Assembly (NCBI GenBank): GCA_965231815.1
Contig: OZ246890.1
Span: 2,418,001 to 2,482,000 of the forward strand
Source: JAPPFW01 sp965231815
GTDB lineage: Bacteria; Actinomycetota; Acidimicrobiia; Spongiisociales; Spongiisociaceae
Length of the DNA: 64,000 bases
Direction: 5' to 3'
Part shown: positions 31,214 to 39,493 of the stretch, one piece after another
How the letters are laid out: each line of letters opens with the position of its first letter
How positions within the stretch are numbered: the stretch's first letter is position 1
Program-made: the position numbers and the translations under genes
The notes under the pieces: model-generated
The model's database searches: none
Told to the model about the DNA's origin: nothing
The model's input: only the letters and a program-made list of their open reading frames with translations

Positions 31214-31605
31214 GGACGATCGCGCAGGAACGAGCGGGCCACGCGCTGGCGCGGGTTCAGAAGCTCCAAAAGAAAGGCGAGAACTTCAAGAAGTTGTACC
31301 GTAGCTACGTGGATCGGCTGGGACCGACCATCGTAATGAATGGCTTAGGGCAAGCTATGGCGGTCGAGTTAGCCGCGGCCGGGGGGAAGTCCGACGATCC
31401 TCATCACGCCGTCTACCTGAGCGTCCAGAGTTGGCTTTGCCGCTCTGGCGGTGTGTACTCAGGGGTTGGCGATTTGATTTCGGCCATTGTCGAGAACGAC
31501 CAGGATTCGTATCTGCATGGGCAAGCAGAGGCGCTCACCTGGCTGGAGTGGCACAAGAAGTTCTGCCGCGCCTATCTACCTGCTGACGAAGTAACAGTCC
31601 AGTGA
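31210..31605 (+). CDS. cmr5: Type III-B small subunit Cmr5 (Cas11 group)
   Basis: This 131-residue, mainly helical small subunit starts with GTG (GTGA overlap with cmr4). RTIAQERAGHALARVQKL at the N-terminus and TIVMNGLGQAMAVELAA in the middle are typical of Cmr5, which packs along the crRNA-target duplex. It also overlaps cmr6 by GTGA. Confidence 0.9.
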   Translation: MRTIAQERAGHALARVQKLQKKGENFKKLYRSYVDRLGPTIVMNGLGQAMAVELAAAGGKSDDPHHAVYLSVQSWLCRSGGVYSGVGDLISAIVENDQDSYLHGQAEALTWLEWHKKFCRAYLPADEVTVQ

Positions 31606-32711
31606 CTTTGCCGCTCTACCGACGGTTGCGTGAGAATCCGCCCACCCGTGACGCCAATGGTCATGCTGGTTTGTGGTTCGACAAGTTCTGTGACGGGTGG
31701 CGGAAATCGAACGGAACGTGGTCCATGTCGGGTGGCAACAGCCCGAAGATCGACTGGTTGAAGACGTTGATCGGAGGACCGGTCGGCGACAAGGATGAGA
31801 TCGAAGAGTTCGTCCACCGGACGTTACGGCTCGTCGAGAGCACCGGAGGGAGATGGATGGTCACCACGACACAGTCTCGCTTCGTGACCGGATTGGGCCG
31901 TAGCCACCCGGTCGAGAACGGCTTCGCCTGGCACCCGACCCTCGGGGCGCCGTACCTTCCGAGTAGCTCCGTCAAGGGGATGGTACGCGCCTGGGCCGAA
32001 CTGGATGCCGACCCTACTCCCGCCCCGAAAATCATAGAAAACCAGTTCGGTACGCCGGGTGATGTGGGGAGCCTGTGCTTTCTGGATGCCGTTCCCGTCG
32101 AGCCGGCCCGGCTCGAAGTCGATGTGATGACCCCCCATTACGCCGGTTGGTCGGAATCCGACCCGCCTGGAGACTGGAGGTCACCTGTCCCAATCCCATT
32201 CCTGGTGACCGCGGTCGGGACACCTTTCCTGTTCGGGATCGTTCCGCGCAATGCGGAAGCCGGACGAGACATGGCTCAGGTAGAAGAATGGCTCGGGGAA
32301 GCGCTGGAGCAGGTCGGCGCAGGCGCCAAGACTTCGGTCGGATACGGACGTTTCGCGCTAGACGAGACAAGAACAGCAAAGCTCCGGAATCAGTTCGACA
32401 GGGTCGTTACAGAACGGGAGGAGCGCATCGCTTATGAGCAGAGGATGGTGAAGCTCAGCCCCGTTCAACGGAGTATTCAGGAGTTGATCCACGATCGGAA
32501 TGATCAGAACATGCCGGAGTCGACCCTCATCTTTAGCGAAGCCAACAAGGGCCGCTGGTCGGGTGACGAGAAGATCGAGGCCGCCCGATGGCTCAAGTCG
32601 AAGATGGAAGCAGAGAGGAAGTGGAAGCCCATCACAAAAGCCAAGAAACCCGGCAAAGACAAGAACTACCAGCGGACCATGAACGTTCAACGGTGGCTTG
32701 ATGGGCATTGA
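31602..32711 (+). CDS. cmr6: Type III-B RAMP protein Cmr6
   Basis: This 369-residue Cas7-group protein sits at the 3' end of the crRNA with Cmr1. Motifs include RFVTGLGRSHPVENGFAWHP, PYLPSSSVKGMVRAW and GAGAKTSVGYGRF. After the RAMP core there is a ~100-residue charged extension (from ~residue 260, with the KWKPITKAKKPGKDKN stretch) that is longer than in many Cmr6 proteins and may bind nucleic acid. It is the last gene of the operon, and 100 bp separate it from the next gene. Confidence 0.9.
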   Translation: MTLPLYRRLRENPPTRDANGHAGLWFDKFCDGWRKSNGTWSMSGGNSPKIDWLKTLIGGPVGDKDEIEEFVHRTLRLVESTGGRWMVTTTQSRFVTGLGRSHPVENGFAWHPTLGAPYLPSSSVKGMVRAWAELDADPTPAPKIIENQFGTPGDVGSLCFLDAVPVEPARLEVDVMTPHYAGWSESDPPGDWRSPVPIPFLVTAVGTPFLFGIVPRNAEAGRDMAQVEEWLGEALEQVGAGAKTSVGYGRFALDETRTAKLRNQFDRVVTEREERIAYEQRMVKLSPVQRSIQELIHDRNDQNMPESTLIFSEANKGRWSGDEKIEAARWLKSKMEAERKWKPITKAKKPGKDKNYQRTMNVQRWLDGH

Positions 32712-32811
32712 TTCCTCCCCCGCTCCGGACGATGGGCGTGCTGAGTTGCCATGTCACGATTTCCGGTGACGGGTTGGCATCAAGAGGCGATACTGATTCA
32801 GGAGGTAATGG

Positions 32812-33423
32812 ATGAACGAGCGGGCTCGAACAACCGAAGTAATGGTTCCGGCTCGAGAGGGCCGGGGGGTCTACGTCAAGGCCGGCCAGTTACTTGACAT
32901 AGTCGACGTGGAGGGTCATCAGGTGGGTGATCTCATCGCTTGGTTCCGCGACGATCCCACCGAGTACCTCTCCCCGACCCATACGGTGTCGTGTAATGCC
33001 TCGATCCTGCTGGCAACCGGATCGACGCTGTTCTCGAACCATCGGAACCCGATTTTCACGATCGTGCGCGATGATGTCGAAAAGCACGACATCATCGTCC
33101 CCTGCTGTGACCATGAGCGTTTCAAGCGGGATTACGACCTGGACGACCATGACCACTGCTTGGCCAACCTGGAACAGGCTCGGGATCTGCTCGGCGAAGA
33201 GGTCGAGTTGCGCGGCGAGACGGCATGGAACGTGTTCATGCATAACCGGGTGACGGACGACGGGGCCGTGGTCACCGATCCGGCTGCTCATGAGGCAGGC
33301 GCCACCATCACCCTCCAGGTCCACGAAGATCTCGTGGTGTTGCTGTCGGCCTGTCCCCAGGACCTCACCCCCTGCAACGACTTCAACCCGACCTCCATGC
33401 TGATGAGGGTTCGGGATGAGTGA
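32812..33423 (+). CDS. DUF1989 (urea carboxylase-associated) family protein
   Basis: This 203-residue protein has a GGAGG ribosome site 7 bp before the ATG. VPAREGRGVYVKAGQLLDIV, HQVGDLIAWF, a CCDHERFKRDY motif and the C-terminal LLSACPQDLTPCNDFNPT with paired Cys are typical of DUF1989. Family members accompany urea carboxylase, guanidine and amine degradation genes; some are thought to act on carbamate or guanidino compounds. Here it resumes the catabolic cluster after the CRISPR operon. It overlaps the next gene by 8 bp. Confidence 0.8.
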   Translation: MNERARTTEVMVPAREGRGVYVKAGQLLDIVDVEGHQVGDLIAWFRDDPTEYLSPTHTVSCNASILLATGSTLFSNHRNPIFTIVRDDVEKHDIIVPCCDHERFKRDYDLDDHDHCLANLEQARDLLGEEVELRGETAWNVFMHNRVTDDGAVVTDPAAHEAGATITLQVHEDLVVLLSACPQDLTPCNDFNPTSMLMRVRDE

Positions 33424-34477
33424 TCGCCGGTCGGAAGAACACATGGCCGCACAAGCGCGAGCGTTAACCAAGGATCAGCGCTGGGCAGAGTCGGCGCGCA
33501 AGATCAGAGCGCCGTTCGAGCTGGACCCGTCATTGTGCATCTACTCACCCCAAGCCAACCTGGAGGCCATGGACCATCCTCAGGTGGCCGGCTTCCACGA
33601 GTTTGTGACCGACGTGTGGGAGCCTCCGTCAACGCCTGCCGGGGCTAAGCGGGTTGCGTTGCTCATACCCTGCACCAAGTTCAAGCCCTACTCGACCAGC
33701 CGGGAACATCGCGCCATCAACGCGGCTCTCCTGGCGGCCGGATGGGAACCAGAGGGATCGTCGAACGCGCCTGACTCGCTCGCCGATTACCTGGACGAGG
33801 GGGAGAACCCGTTCCTGCTGCACGAGGGACCGCTGCGTAAAGGAGACGTGTATCTGGACCGGTTCGTGCTGTCCGAACCGCTGGCCATCGTTCCCTACCC
33901 GCATATCTACTATTGGGAAGGGCGGCAAAGCCCCGCCGCCTCCTACGATGACCCCGGCCTTTTCGAGTCGAGAGGCACGTCGGTGTCGCCGGAGCGAGCC
34001 GACTGCACTGCGGTGCCTTTAAGGAACGGGAAATGGAGGTGGGGGCCTGCGGAGCGCCAAGCCTACGCCGAAACCCACAACTACCTCGCCGTTTTGATCC
34101 GCAAGGCCCTGACCCGCCTGTCACCTTCCTATTCCAGTATCGGAGCCTGGGTGTCCCCCGGTCTCACCCACCGCAGCTTCCTGGCGGATCGGGCCTTTCG
34201 GCGCGCCGAAGGTTTGCCGATGTCCAGAAGCGGCGTCGAGGGTCCGGTGAAGCTGGTCGGGGTTCTTGAGGAGTCTCCCGCTCTCGTCACCGTGATGCCG
34301 AGCCAGGACCAGCTGGAAGATGCTCGTTCCCGCCTGGCGGTTCGATTGCAGGCGGAGGGTCGAAATGCCACTCCGGGAGCGGTCCGGGCCGTCTACGCCC
34401 GGGGAGACGGTAACGACACCCCGCTGGGACTCCCCGAAACCCTCACCCATCTGGTCGATTGGCTAGGACAGTGCTGA
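33416..34477 (+). CDS. DUF5591-like protein, 3' end rewritten by a MITE
   Basis: This is a 353-residue protein of uncertain function. Residues ~80-105 (VALLIPCTKFKPYSTSREHR) resemble the PCSxxKPYxxSxxH block of DUF5591, found in archaeosine-synthase-type tRNA-modifying proteins. The rest is not recognised, and no PUA or TIM-barrel transglycosylase signature is seen. The last codons (GQC and stop) come from MITE copy 2. Removing the MITE at its TA would give DWLDRG followed by a TGA that overlaps the ATG of the aldolase gene, as elsewhere in this operon. The protein is therefore probably still functional apart from its last residues. Its role in the catabolic cluster is unknown. Confidence 0.55.
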   Translation: MSDRRSEEHMAAQARALTKDQRWAESARKIRAPFELDPSLCIYSPQANLEAMDHPQVAGFHEFVTDVWEPPSTPAGAKRVALLIPCTKFKPYSTSREHRAINAALLAAGWEPEGSSNAPDSLADYLDEGENPFLLHEGPLRKGDVYLDRFVLSEPLAIVPYPHIYYWEGRQSPAASYDDPGLFESRGTSVSPERADCTAVPLRNGKWRWGPAERQAYAETHNYLAVLIRKALTRLSPSYSSIGAWVSPGLTHRSFLADRAFRRAEGLPMSRSGVEGPVKLVGVLEESPALVTVMPSQDQLEDARSRLAVRLQAEGRNATPGAVRAVYARGDGNDTPLGLPETLTHLVDWLGQC

Positions 34478-34579
34478 AAAACGAATCTTACGGGGTTCGG
34501 TGGTCGGCAAACCGCCTGGTCAGACAGTTGCGGGTTAGCGGTGAACCCCTTTGTACGGGGTTTCTCAGCACCCTCCTAG
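34463..34579. mobile_element. MITE copy 2 (117 bp) between two coupled genes
   Basis: It is highly similar to copies 1 and 3 over its length, with the right end CAGCACCCTCCTAG conserved and TA at both outer ends. The left end reads CTAGGACAGTGCTGAAAAAC. It supplies the present stop codon of the upstream gene and now separates it from the aldolase gene. Confidence 0.75.
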
Positions 34580-34586
34580 ACCGGGG

Positions 34587-35279
34587 ATGACTCATCCACC
34601 GACGGCCGGACGCGAAGATGTGGCGACCACCGCGCGGATGGTGGTCTCGGCCGGTCTCGTAGAAGCCTTCGGTCACGTCTCGGCTCGGACCCCCACCGGG
34701 TTTTTCATTACTAGCACCCGTCCTCTGGCGGCGGCGACAGCAGCCGACGTCATCGAAGTAAAAGGAGGGACTCCGGTTAGGGGACCTGTTGGTGAGCTGC
34801 CCCTCGAAGCTCCGATGCACGACGCGATTTACCGAGCCCGACCCGATGTGGCCGCCATCTGCCGCGGTCATCCACCTTTCGCAGTGGCGTGGGGGGTTAC
34901 CAGCGAGCGCCTACCGCTCCTGCACGGTTTGGGCGGCATGGCGGGAGGGATGGTTAGGGTGCATCCGGACATCCGGCTGGTCAAATCCCGAGAGGCCGGA
35001 GAAGCGGTGGCCCGTACACTCGGTGACAACTCCGGCCTCCTCTTGCAAAGCAATGGATGCCTTACGGTCGGTGCCGATCTACTGGAGGCGGCCACTCGCT
35101 TGTGGTATCTGGAAGAACGCGCCCGGGTGGTGATACAGGCTCGCAGCGCCCGGATCGGGATGGTGGAGACACCCGGAAGAGTATGGCGATCCAGGTTGGC
35201 GGATTCAGGTGCCGAGCTGATCCGGGCCAAACAGTGGATGCTCAAGACCTACGGAACCGCCCCACCGAAGGAGGAGTGA
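34587..35279 (+). CDS. Class II aldolase/adducin family protein
   Basis: The 230-residue protein starts at the ATG at 34587; the longer frame begins inside the MITE. It has the aldolase II core (GLVEAFGHVSART, LPLEAPMHDAIYRARPDVAA). The expected zinc pair HxH appears as CRGHPPFA, so the first His is replaced by Arg. A later His is present in MVRVHPDIRL. Related enzymes are fuculose/ribulose phosphate aldolases, epimerases and decarboxylases. The changed metal site makes a different reaction or weak activity possible. It is part of the catabolic operon, ending 4 bp before the aminotransferase. Confidence 0.75.
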   Translation: MTHPPTAGREDVATTARMVVSAGLVEAFGHVSARTPTGFFITSTRPLAAATAADVIEVKGGTPVRGPVGELPLEAPMHDAIYRARPDVAAICRGHPPFAVAWGVTSERLPLLHGLGGMAGGMVRVHPDIRLVKSREAGEAVARTLGDNSGLLLQSNGCLTVGADLLEAATRLWYLEERARVVIQARSARIGMVETPGRVWRSRLADSGAELIRAKQWMLKTYGTAPPKEE

Positions 35280-35283
35280 GGAA

Positions 35284-36546
35284 ATGACCGGTCCCAAACA
35301 GCTCGACACCCGCCCGGTGATGACGAGGGAGGACTCCGATTCGTACCGCAGGGACTTTGTGGACCACTTGTGCCAGACCGTCCCGGGCATCAAGGAGAAC
35401 GTAATAGTCGATGCCGCCGGATGTTCCCTCAAGACCGCCGAGGGTCGCATCCTGCTGGACATGATTTCGGGTATCGCGGTCTCGAACGTCGGCCATTGCC
35501 ATCCGGCGGTGGTGCAGGCGGTCAAAGACCAGATCGACCGGTTCGCGCACGTTGATGTCTACGGCCGCTTCACGCTGCCCCCCCAGGTTGAGATCGCTCG
35601 CCGTCTGGCCTCGGTCACCCCCGGCAACCTCGATGTCGCGTTTCTGACCAGCACCGGAACCGAAGCCACCGAGGGCGCCCTGAAACTAGCCCGCAAGTAC
35701 ACCGGTCGTCCCGGTTTCGTGGCATTCCGGCAGGCGTTCCACGGTCGCACCTTCGGTTCGCTCTCCGTTACATGGAAAGAGGAGTGGCGCAAGCCGTTCG
35801 AACCGCTACTGGAACCGGTCCGCTTCGTTCCCTTCGACGACCTCGACGCCGCATCCGAGGCGATCGATGGTGACATAGCGGCGGTAATCGTCGAACCGGT
35901 GCAGGGAGAGGGGGGAGTGCGGATCCCTTCGGATGGTTTCCTTCCCGGCCTCAGAGAGATTTGCACCGAACGAGGCGCCCTCCTCATTTGCGATGAGGTG
36001 CAGGGTGCCATGGGTCGTTCGGGCCACTGGTTCTCCTGCCAGAACTGGGACGTCACGCCCGATGTGATCACGGTCGCCAAGGCCTTCGGGGGAGGTCTAC
36101 CGCTGGGGGCTTTCATCTCCACCGAAACGATCTTCTCCACCTTCCTGGACCCGCCGCTGTCCCATCTCACTACCTTCGGAGGTAACCCGGTATCGTGCGC
36201 CGCAGCGGTAGCCGCCTTCGACGTGATCAAAGGTGAAGGTTTGGTCGATCGAGCGGCGCGGTTGGGGAAGTATCTGCGGGACGGTCTGCGCTCGGTACGG
36301 GATGAACACCCAGCCGTGGTCCGGGTTCGTGGACTCGGGTTATGGTGCGCTTTCGATGTCCGTCCGGTGGAGTTGGCCCAGCCGCTCGTTACGGAAATGG
36401 CGAGACAGGGTGTCGTAGTCGGTTCGATGCTCAACTCGGCGGGCACGGTCCGGGTGGCTCCCCCGCTGATCATCACACGCACGGAGATCGACCGGTTCAC
36501 CGACGTGCTGGCCGCCTCCATCGCAGTACTCACAGCTGGACGATGA
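35284..36546 (+). CDS. Class III aminotransferase (GABA/beta-alanine type)
   Basis: This is a 420-residue PLP enzyme. TSTGTEATEGALKLARKYTG binds the cofactor phosphate, LLICDEVQGAMGRSG carries the Asp for the pyridine nitrogen, and VITVAKAFGGGLPLGAF carries the Schiff-base Lys. GSMLNSAGTVRVAPPL closes the fold. Such enzymes take the terminal amino group from omega-amino acids such as beta-alanine, GABA or aminoisobutyrate, which are products of pyrimidine or cyclic amide breakdown. Its stop overlaps the next ATG (ATGA). Confidence 0.9.
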   Translation: MTGPKQLDTRPVMTREDSDSYRRDFVDHLCQTVPGIKENVIVDAAGCSLKTAEGRILLDMISGIAVSNVGHCHPAVVQAVKDQIDRFAHVDVYGRFTLPPQVEIARRLASVTPGNLDVAFLTSTGTEATEGALKLARKYTGRPGFVAFRQAFHGRTFGSLSVTWKEEWRKPFEPLLEPVRFVPFDDLDAASEAIDGDIAAVIVEPVQGEGGVRIPSDGFLPGLREICTERGALLICDEVQGAMGRSGHWFSCQNWDVTPDVITVAKAFGGGLPLGAFISTETIFSTFLDPPLSHLTTFGGNPVSCAAAVAAFDVIKGEGLVDRAARLGKYLRDGLRSVRDEHPAVVRVRGLGLWCAFDVRPVELAQPLVTEMARQGVVVGSMLNSAGTVRVAPPLIITRTEIDRFTDVLAASIAVLTAGR

Positions 36547-37925
36547 CACCCCTACCGAACCGGGAAGCGGTGATTGTAAGGGGCGCTTGGGTCCTCACCA
36601 TGAGCGGGGATCCACCGCTTGAGGACGGCGCGGTGCTCCTCAGCGGTACCAAGATCACCCAAGTAGGGCCATACCGTCGGATTCGCCGCGATCACCCCTC
36701 CGTGCCGGTGGTAGGAGACGGTCTAGGAATCGTCATGCCGGGAATGATCAACGTCCACACGCACCTCTCAGAGGCCCTGATACCCGGTATGGGATCTGAA
36801 AAGACCCTCTACGAGTGGGGGGAGGACATCGTCACCCCCGTTTCTCGAATCCTCACCAGGCAGATGGCTCGGGAGGGAACCAAACTCAAGGCGATCGAGA
36901 TGATCCGCAGCGGTATCACCTACGTGAACGACATGTTCGTGCACTCCAATTCCGGATCGAGAGCTTCCCTCGGGGTGGTCGACGGTCTGGCGGAGGTGGG
37001 ATTGCGAGGGACGGTGAGCTTCGGCGCCGAAGATGCGCTCGGCGAGACGACCGGCGCCCCGCCCATGACCGTGAACGAGGTAATCAAGGAACACCACCTC
37101 TTGGCGCGCCATGCCGGGCGGTCCGAGATTCTCGACTTCAGGTACGGGATCGGTACGTTGCTCGGCCAATCCGACGAGCTTCTGGAAGCCGGAGCAGCCG
37201 AATGTCGCGGGTACTTCTGGGGAGTCCACACCCATCTCGCCGAGGTCAGGGAAGAGGTGGTACATGCCTCGTTGCGGTGGGGGAGGCGCCCGGTTTCCCA
37301 AGCGGCGGAGCTAGGCCTTCTCGATGCTCGGATGCTGGCCGCTCACCTGATCTGGATCACCGAGGAGGACATCCGGTTGCTCGCCGAGGCGAACGTTTCG
37401 GTGGCGCATAACCCGGTCGCCAACATGATTCTCGGATCCGGGGTGTGTCCGGTCTCCCGACTGGCCACTGAAGGGTTGGCGGTGGGCATCGGCACCGACG
37501 GGGCTGCTTCCAACGATTCCCAGAACATGTTCGAGGCGGTCAAGATAGCCGCTTTGCTACAGAAGGTGCATCATCTCGATCCGGCGGTGATTTCCGCTTC
37601 CGACGTGCTGCGGATGGCCACCATCGAAGGTGCCCGCGCTCTCGGGGCCGACTCTGTGGTAGGCAGTCTCGAGGCGGGGAAGTACGCCGATCTGATCCTG
37701 CTGGATCCGACGGTCGAGTTGGCGGCTATTCATGACCCTTACCAGCAGGTGGTGTACTGCTCAGGTCCCCGATCGGTGAGCAACGTGTGGGTCGATGGAC
37801 GCCGGTTGCTGGCCGACGGCCACCTTACGACCATCGACGAGCCTCAACAGATTGCTCGCAGCCGCTCACTTGCTCGAACCGTGGCGAGGAGGGCGAGGCT
37901 GAGCGGGGTTCATTCCTTCCTATGA
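36543..37925 (+). CDS. TrzN/SsnA-type amidohydrolase (deaminase-like)
   Basis: The 460-residue protein starts at the ATG at 36543 (ATGA overlap); the frame upstream is antisense-like noise. It is a subtype III amidohydrolase: NVHTHLSEAL (HxH), GVHTHLAEVREE (His and Glu), LAAHLIWITEEDIR (His), and the metal Asp in GIGTDGAASND. The C-terminal small beta domain contains SLEAGKYADLILLD. Relatives deaminate or dechlorinate triazines, guanine and S-adenosylhomocysteine. A close paralogue lies at 47190-48542. In context it would remove ammonia from an N-heterocycle or its derivative. Confidence 0.85.
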   Translation: MTPLPNREAVIVRGAWVLTMSGDPPLEDGAVLLSGTKITQVGPYRRIRRDHPSVPVVGDGLGIVMPGMINVHTHLSEALIPGMGSEKTLYEWGEDIVTPVSRILTRQMAREGTKLKAIEMIRSGITYVNDMFVHSNSGSRASLGVVDGLAEVGLRGTVSFGAEDALGETTGAPPMTVNEVIKEHHLLARHAGRSEILDFRYGIGTLLGQSDELLEAGAAECRGYFWGVHTHLAEVREEVVHASLRWGRRPVSQAAELGLLDARMLAAHLIWITEEDIRLLAEANVSVAHNPVANMILGSGVCPVSRLATEGLAVGIGTDGAASNDSQNMFEAVKIAALLQKVHHLDPAVISASDVLRMATIEGARALGADSVVGSLEAGKYADLILLDPTVELAAIHDPYQQVVYCSGPRSVSNVWVDGRRLLADGHLTTIDEPQQIARSRSLARTVARRARLSGVHSFL

Positions 37926-39493
37926 CCAGGGTTGCGGTCATAGGTGGCGGCCACAACGGTCTGGTGTGTGCGTGCTACCTGGCCGACTCGGGTGTCGAGG
38001 TGACCGTTTTCGAAGCCAACCCCACCGCGGGAGGTTGTATCTGGACCGAGCAACTCCCGTCCGGTCATCGTATCGAACGAGGGGCGATAGACCACGGTCC
38101 CATCCTGGAAGTGGTCGAAGAACTGGATCTCGCCCGGTTCGGTCTGGAGTACGCCTTCCGGGAGGTGACTGCGGGCGCTGGCTACCAGGACGGAACCCGC
38201 TTGCTCTTTCATCAGGACCTCCAGTCGACCCTGGCGGGTTTCTCGGACCTGGATCAGGCCGACGTCGCCGGTTACGAGCGGCTGGCGCGGATCGGGTCTG
38301 ATCTACTGTCCATGCTGGGTGGCCTGCCATCGGGTCCCTCCCTTTCCGACATTGCCGGGCTACGCCCGACCGACCGGGTCGATCCCATGCGGCTGATCCT
38401 GGCTTCATCGGAAAAGGTCGTGACCGGCCACATCGACAATCCACACATAACAGCCGCACTCACCATGTACGGCGCCTTCAGCCAACTACCTCCCTGGCTT
38501 CCCGGAACCGGACTGTTCGGTTTGCTGCTGGCGGGATCCCATGGGCATGGCCCCGGACGACCCATCGGCGGCTCGGTCCGCCTGATAACTGCTCTAACCG
38601 AGTTTCTCGAATCCGCCGGAGGAACCCTCCAAACCGGGGAAGCGGTGATGTCGATCGACAGAGCGGGTGGGCAAGTGGTGGTACGGACTCCCGAAGGTAA
38701 TTACGGTGGGTTCGACAGCGTAATTTCCACCCTCGACGTGGTCCGAACCTGCCGGCTGCTCGATCCCCCACCACCCGCCCTGGAGGATGCAGGCCGGATG
38801 GCGAGAAGCGGGGGCCTCAACATTGCCGAGTTCAAGATCGATCTGGCTCTGTCAGCTCCGGCCGGACCGGGCCGATTCGGTCATCCGGAAGCGATATGGA
38901 TGCTCCAGCCTCATCCGGGCGCCATGGGGCGCTCGTTCGGTGAGATAGTGGCCGGTCAGATGCCGTCAGAGCCGGCCATCCTGTGGGCGTCTCCCTCGGC
39001 CCTCGACCCCTCGGGAGCGCCGTCCCGAGGGGGGACCGCATGGATGTCGACATTCGTACCTGCCCGCCTCAAAGATGGGGAATGGAGCGATGGCAATCTG
39101 ATGGCTATGGCCGACGCGGTGTTGGACAGCTTCGCCTCGATATGCGGCGAGGATGTCCGCGACCATGTGGTCGATATGCGCGTTACCGGGCCACAAGCAT
39201 GGCAAAGGCGTACCGGCGCGGTCTACGGTAACCCCAACCATATCGATATGACCATTGATCAGATGTTCTCGCAGAGACCTCCGACCGGTCTCGGATATCG
39301 CACCGGTGTGCCGTGGCTTTACCTGTCCGGCGCCGGTACGTTCCCGGGCGGCGGACTGACGGGCCTGCCCGGCAAGAATGCTGCCCTCGCCCTTCTCCGA
39401 GACCTCGGGCGGAAACTACCCAGGGGCAATAAACTGTCCCCTTTCGCCGCCGCACGTCACGGCTGGCGTCTCTACCGGGCGTTGACTCGGTGA
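37922..39493 (+). CDS. CrtI/phytoene-desaturase-like FAD oxidoreductase
   Basis: The 523-residue protein starts at the ATG at 37922 (ATGA overlap). An N-terminal dinucleotide fold reads VAVIGGGHNGLVCACYLADS, followed by VFEANPTAGGCIWTE. The C-terminal part has a second FAD contact (LYLSGAGTFPGGGLTGLPGK). The pattern is that of the NAD(P)/FAD-dependent family that includes carotenoid desaturases and uncharacterised dehydrogenases. No other carotenoid gene is nearby, so oxidation of a pathway intermediate is more likely. It overlaps the methyltransferase start. Confidence 0.8.
   Translation: MTRVAVIGGGHNGLVCACYLADSGVEVTVFEANPTAGGCIWTEQLPSGHRIERGAIDHGPILEVVEELDLARFGLEYAFREVTAGAGYQDGTRLLFHQDLQSTLAGFSDLDQADVAGYERLARIGSDLLSMLGGLPSGPSLSDIAGLRPTDRVDPMRLILASSEKVVTGHIDNPHITAALTMYGAFSQLPPWLPGTGLFGLLLAGSHGHGPGRPIGGSVRLITALTEFLESAGGTLQTGEAVMSIDRAGGQVVVRTPEGNYGGFDSVISTLDVVRTCRLLDPPPPALEDAGRMARSGGLNIAEFKIDLALSAPAGPGRFGHPEAIWMLQPHPGAMGRSFGEIVAGQMPSEPAILWASPSALDPSGAPSRGGTAWMSTFVPARLKDGEWSDGNLMAMADAVLDSFASICGEDVRDHVVDMRVTGPQAWQRRTGAVYGNPNHIDMTIDQMFSQRPPTGLGYRTGVPWLYLSGAGTFPGGGLTGLPGKNAALALLRDLGRKLPRGNKLSPFAAARHGWRLYRALTR

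Noticed and set aside
24424..32811. CRISPR array near the cmr operon
   Set aside because: I looked for regularly spaced 25-40 bp repeats in and around the operon and elsewhere in the window and saw none.
36342..36542. Upstream extension of the TrzN-type amidohydrolase
   Set aside because: It overlaps the aminotransferase in another frame with Arg/His-rich noise; the ATGA start at 36543 fits the operon.
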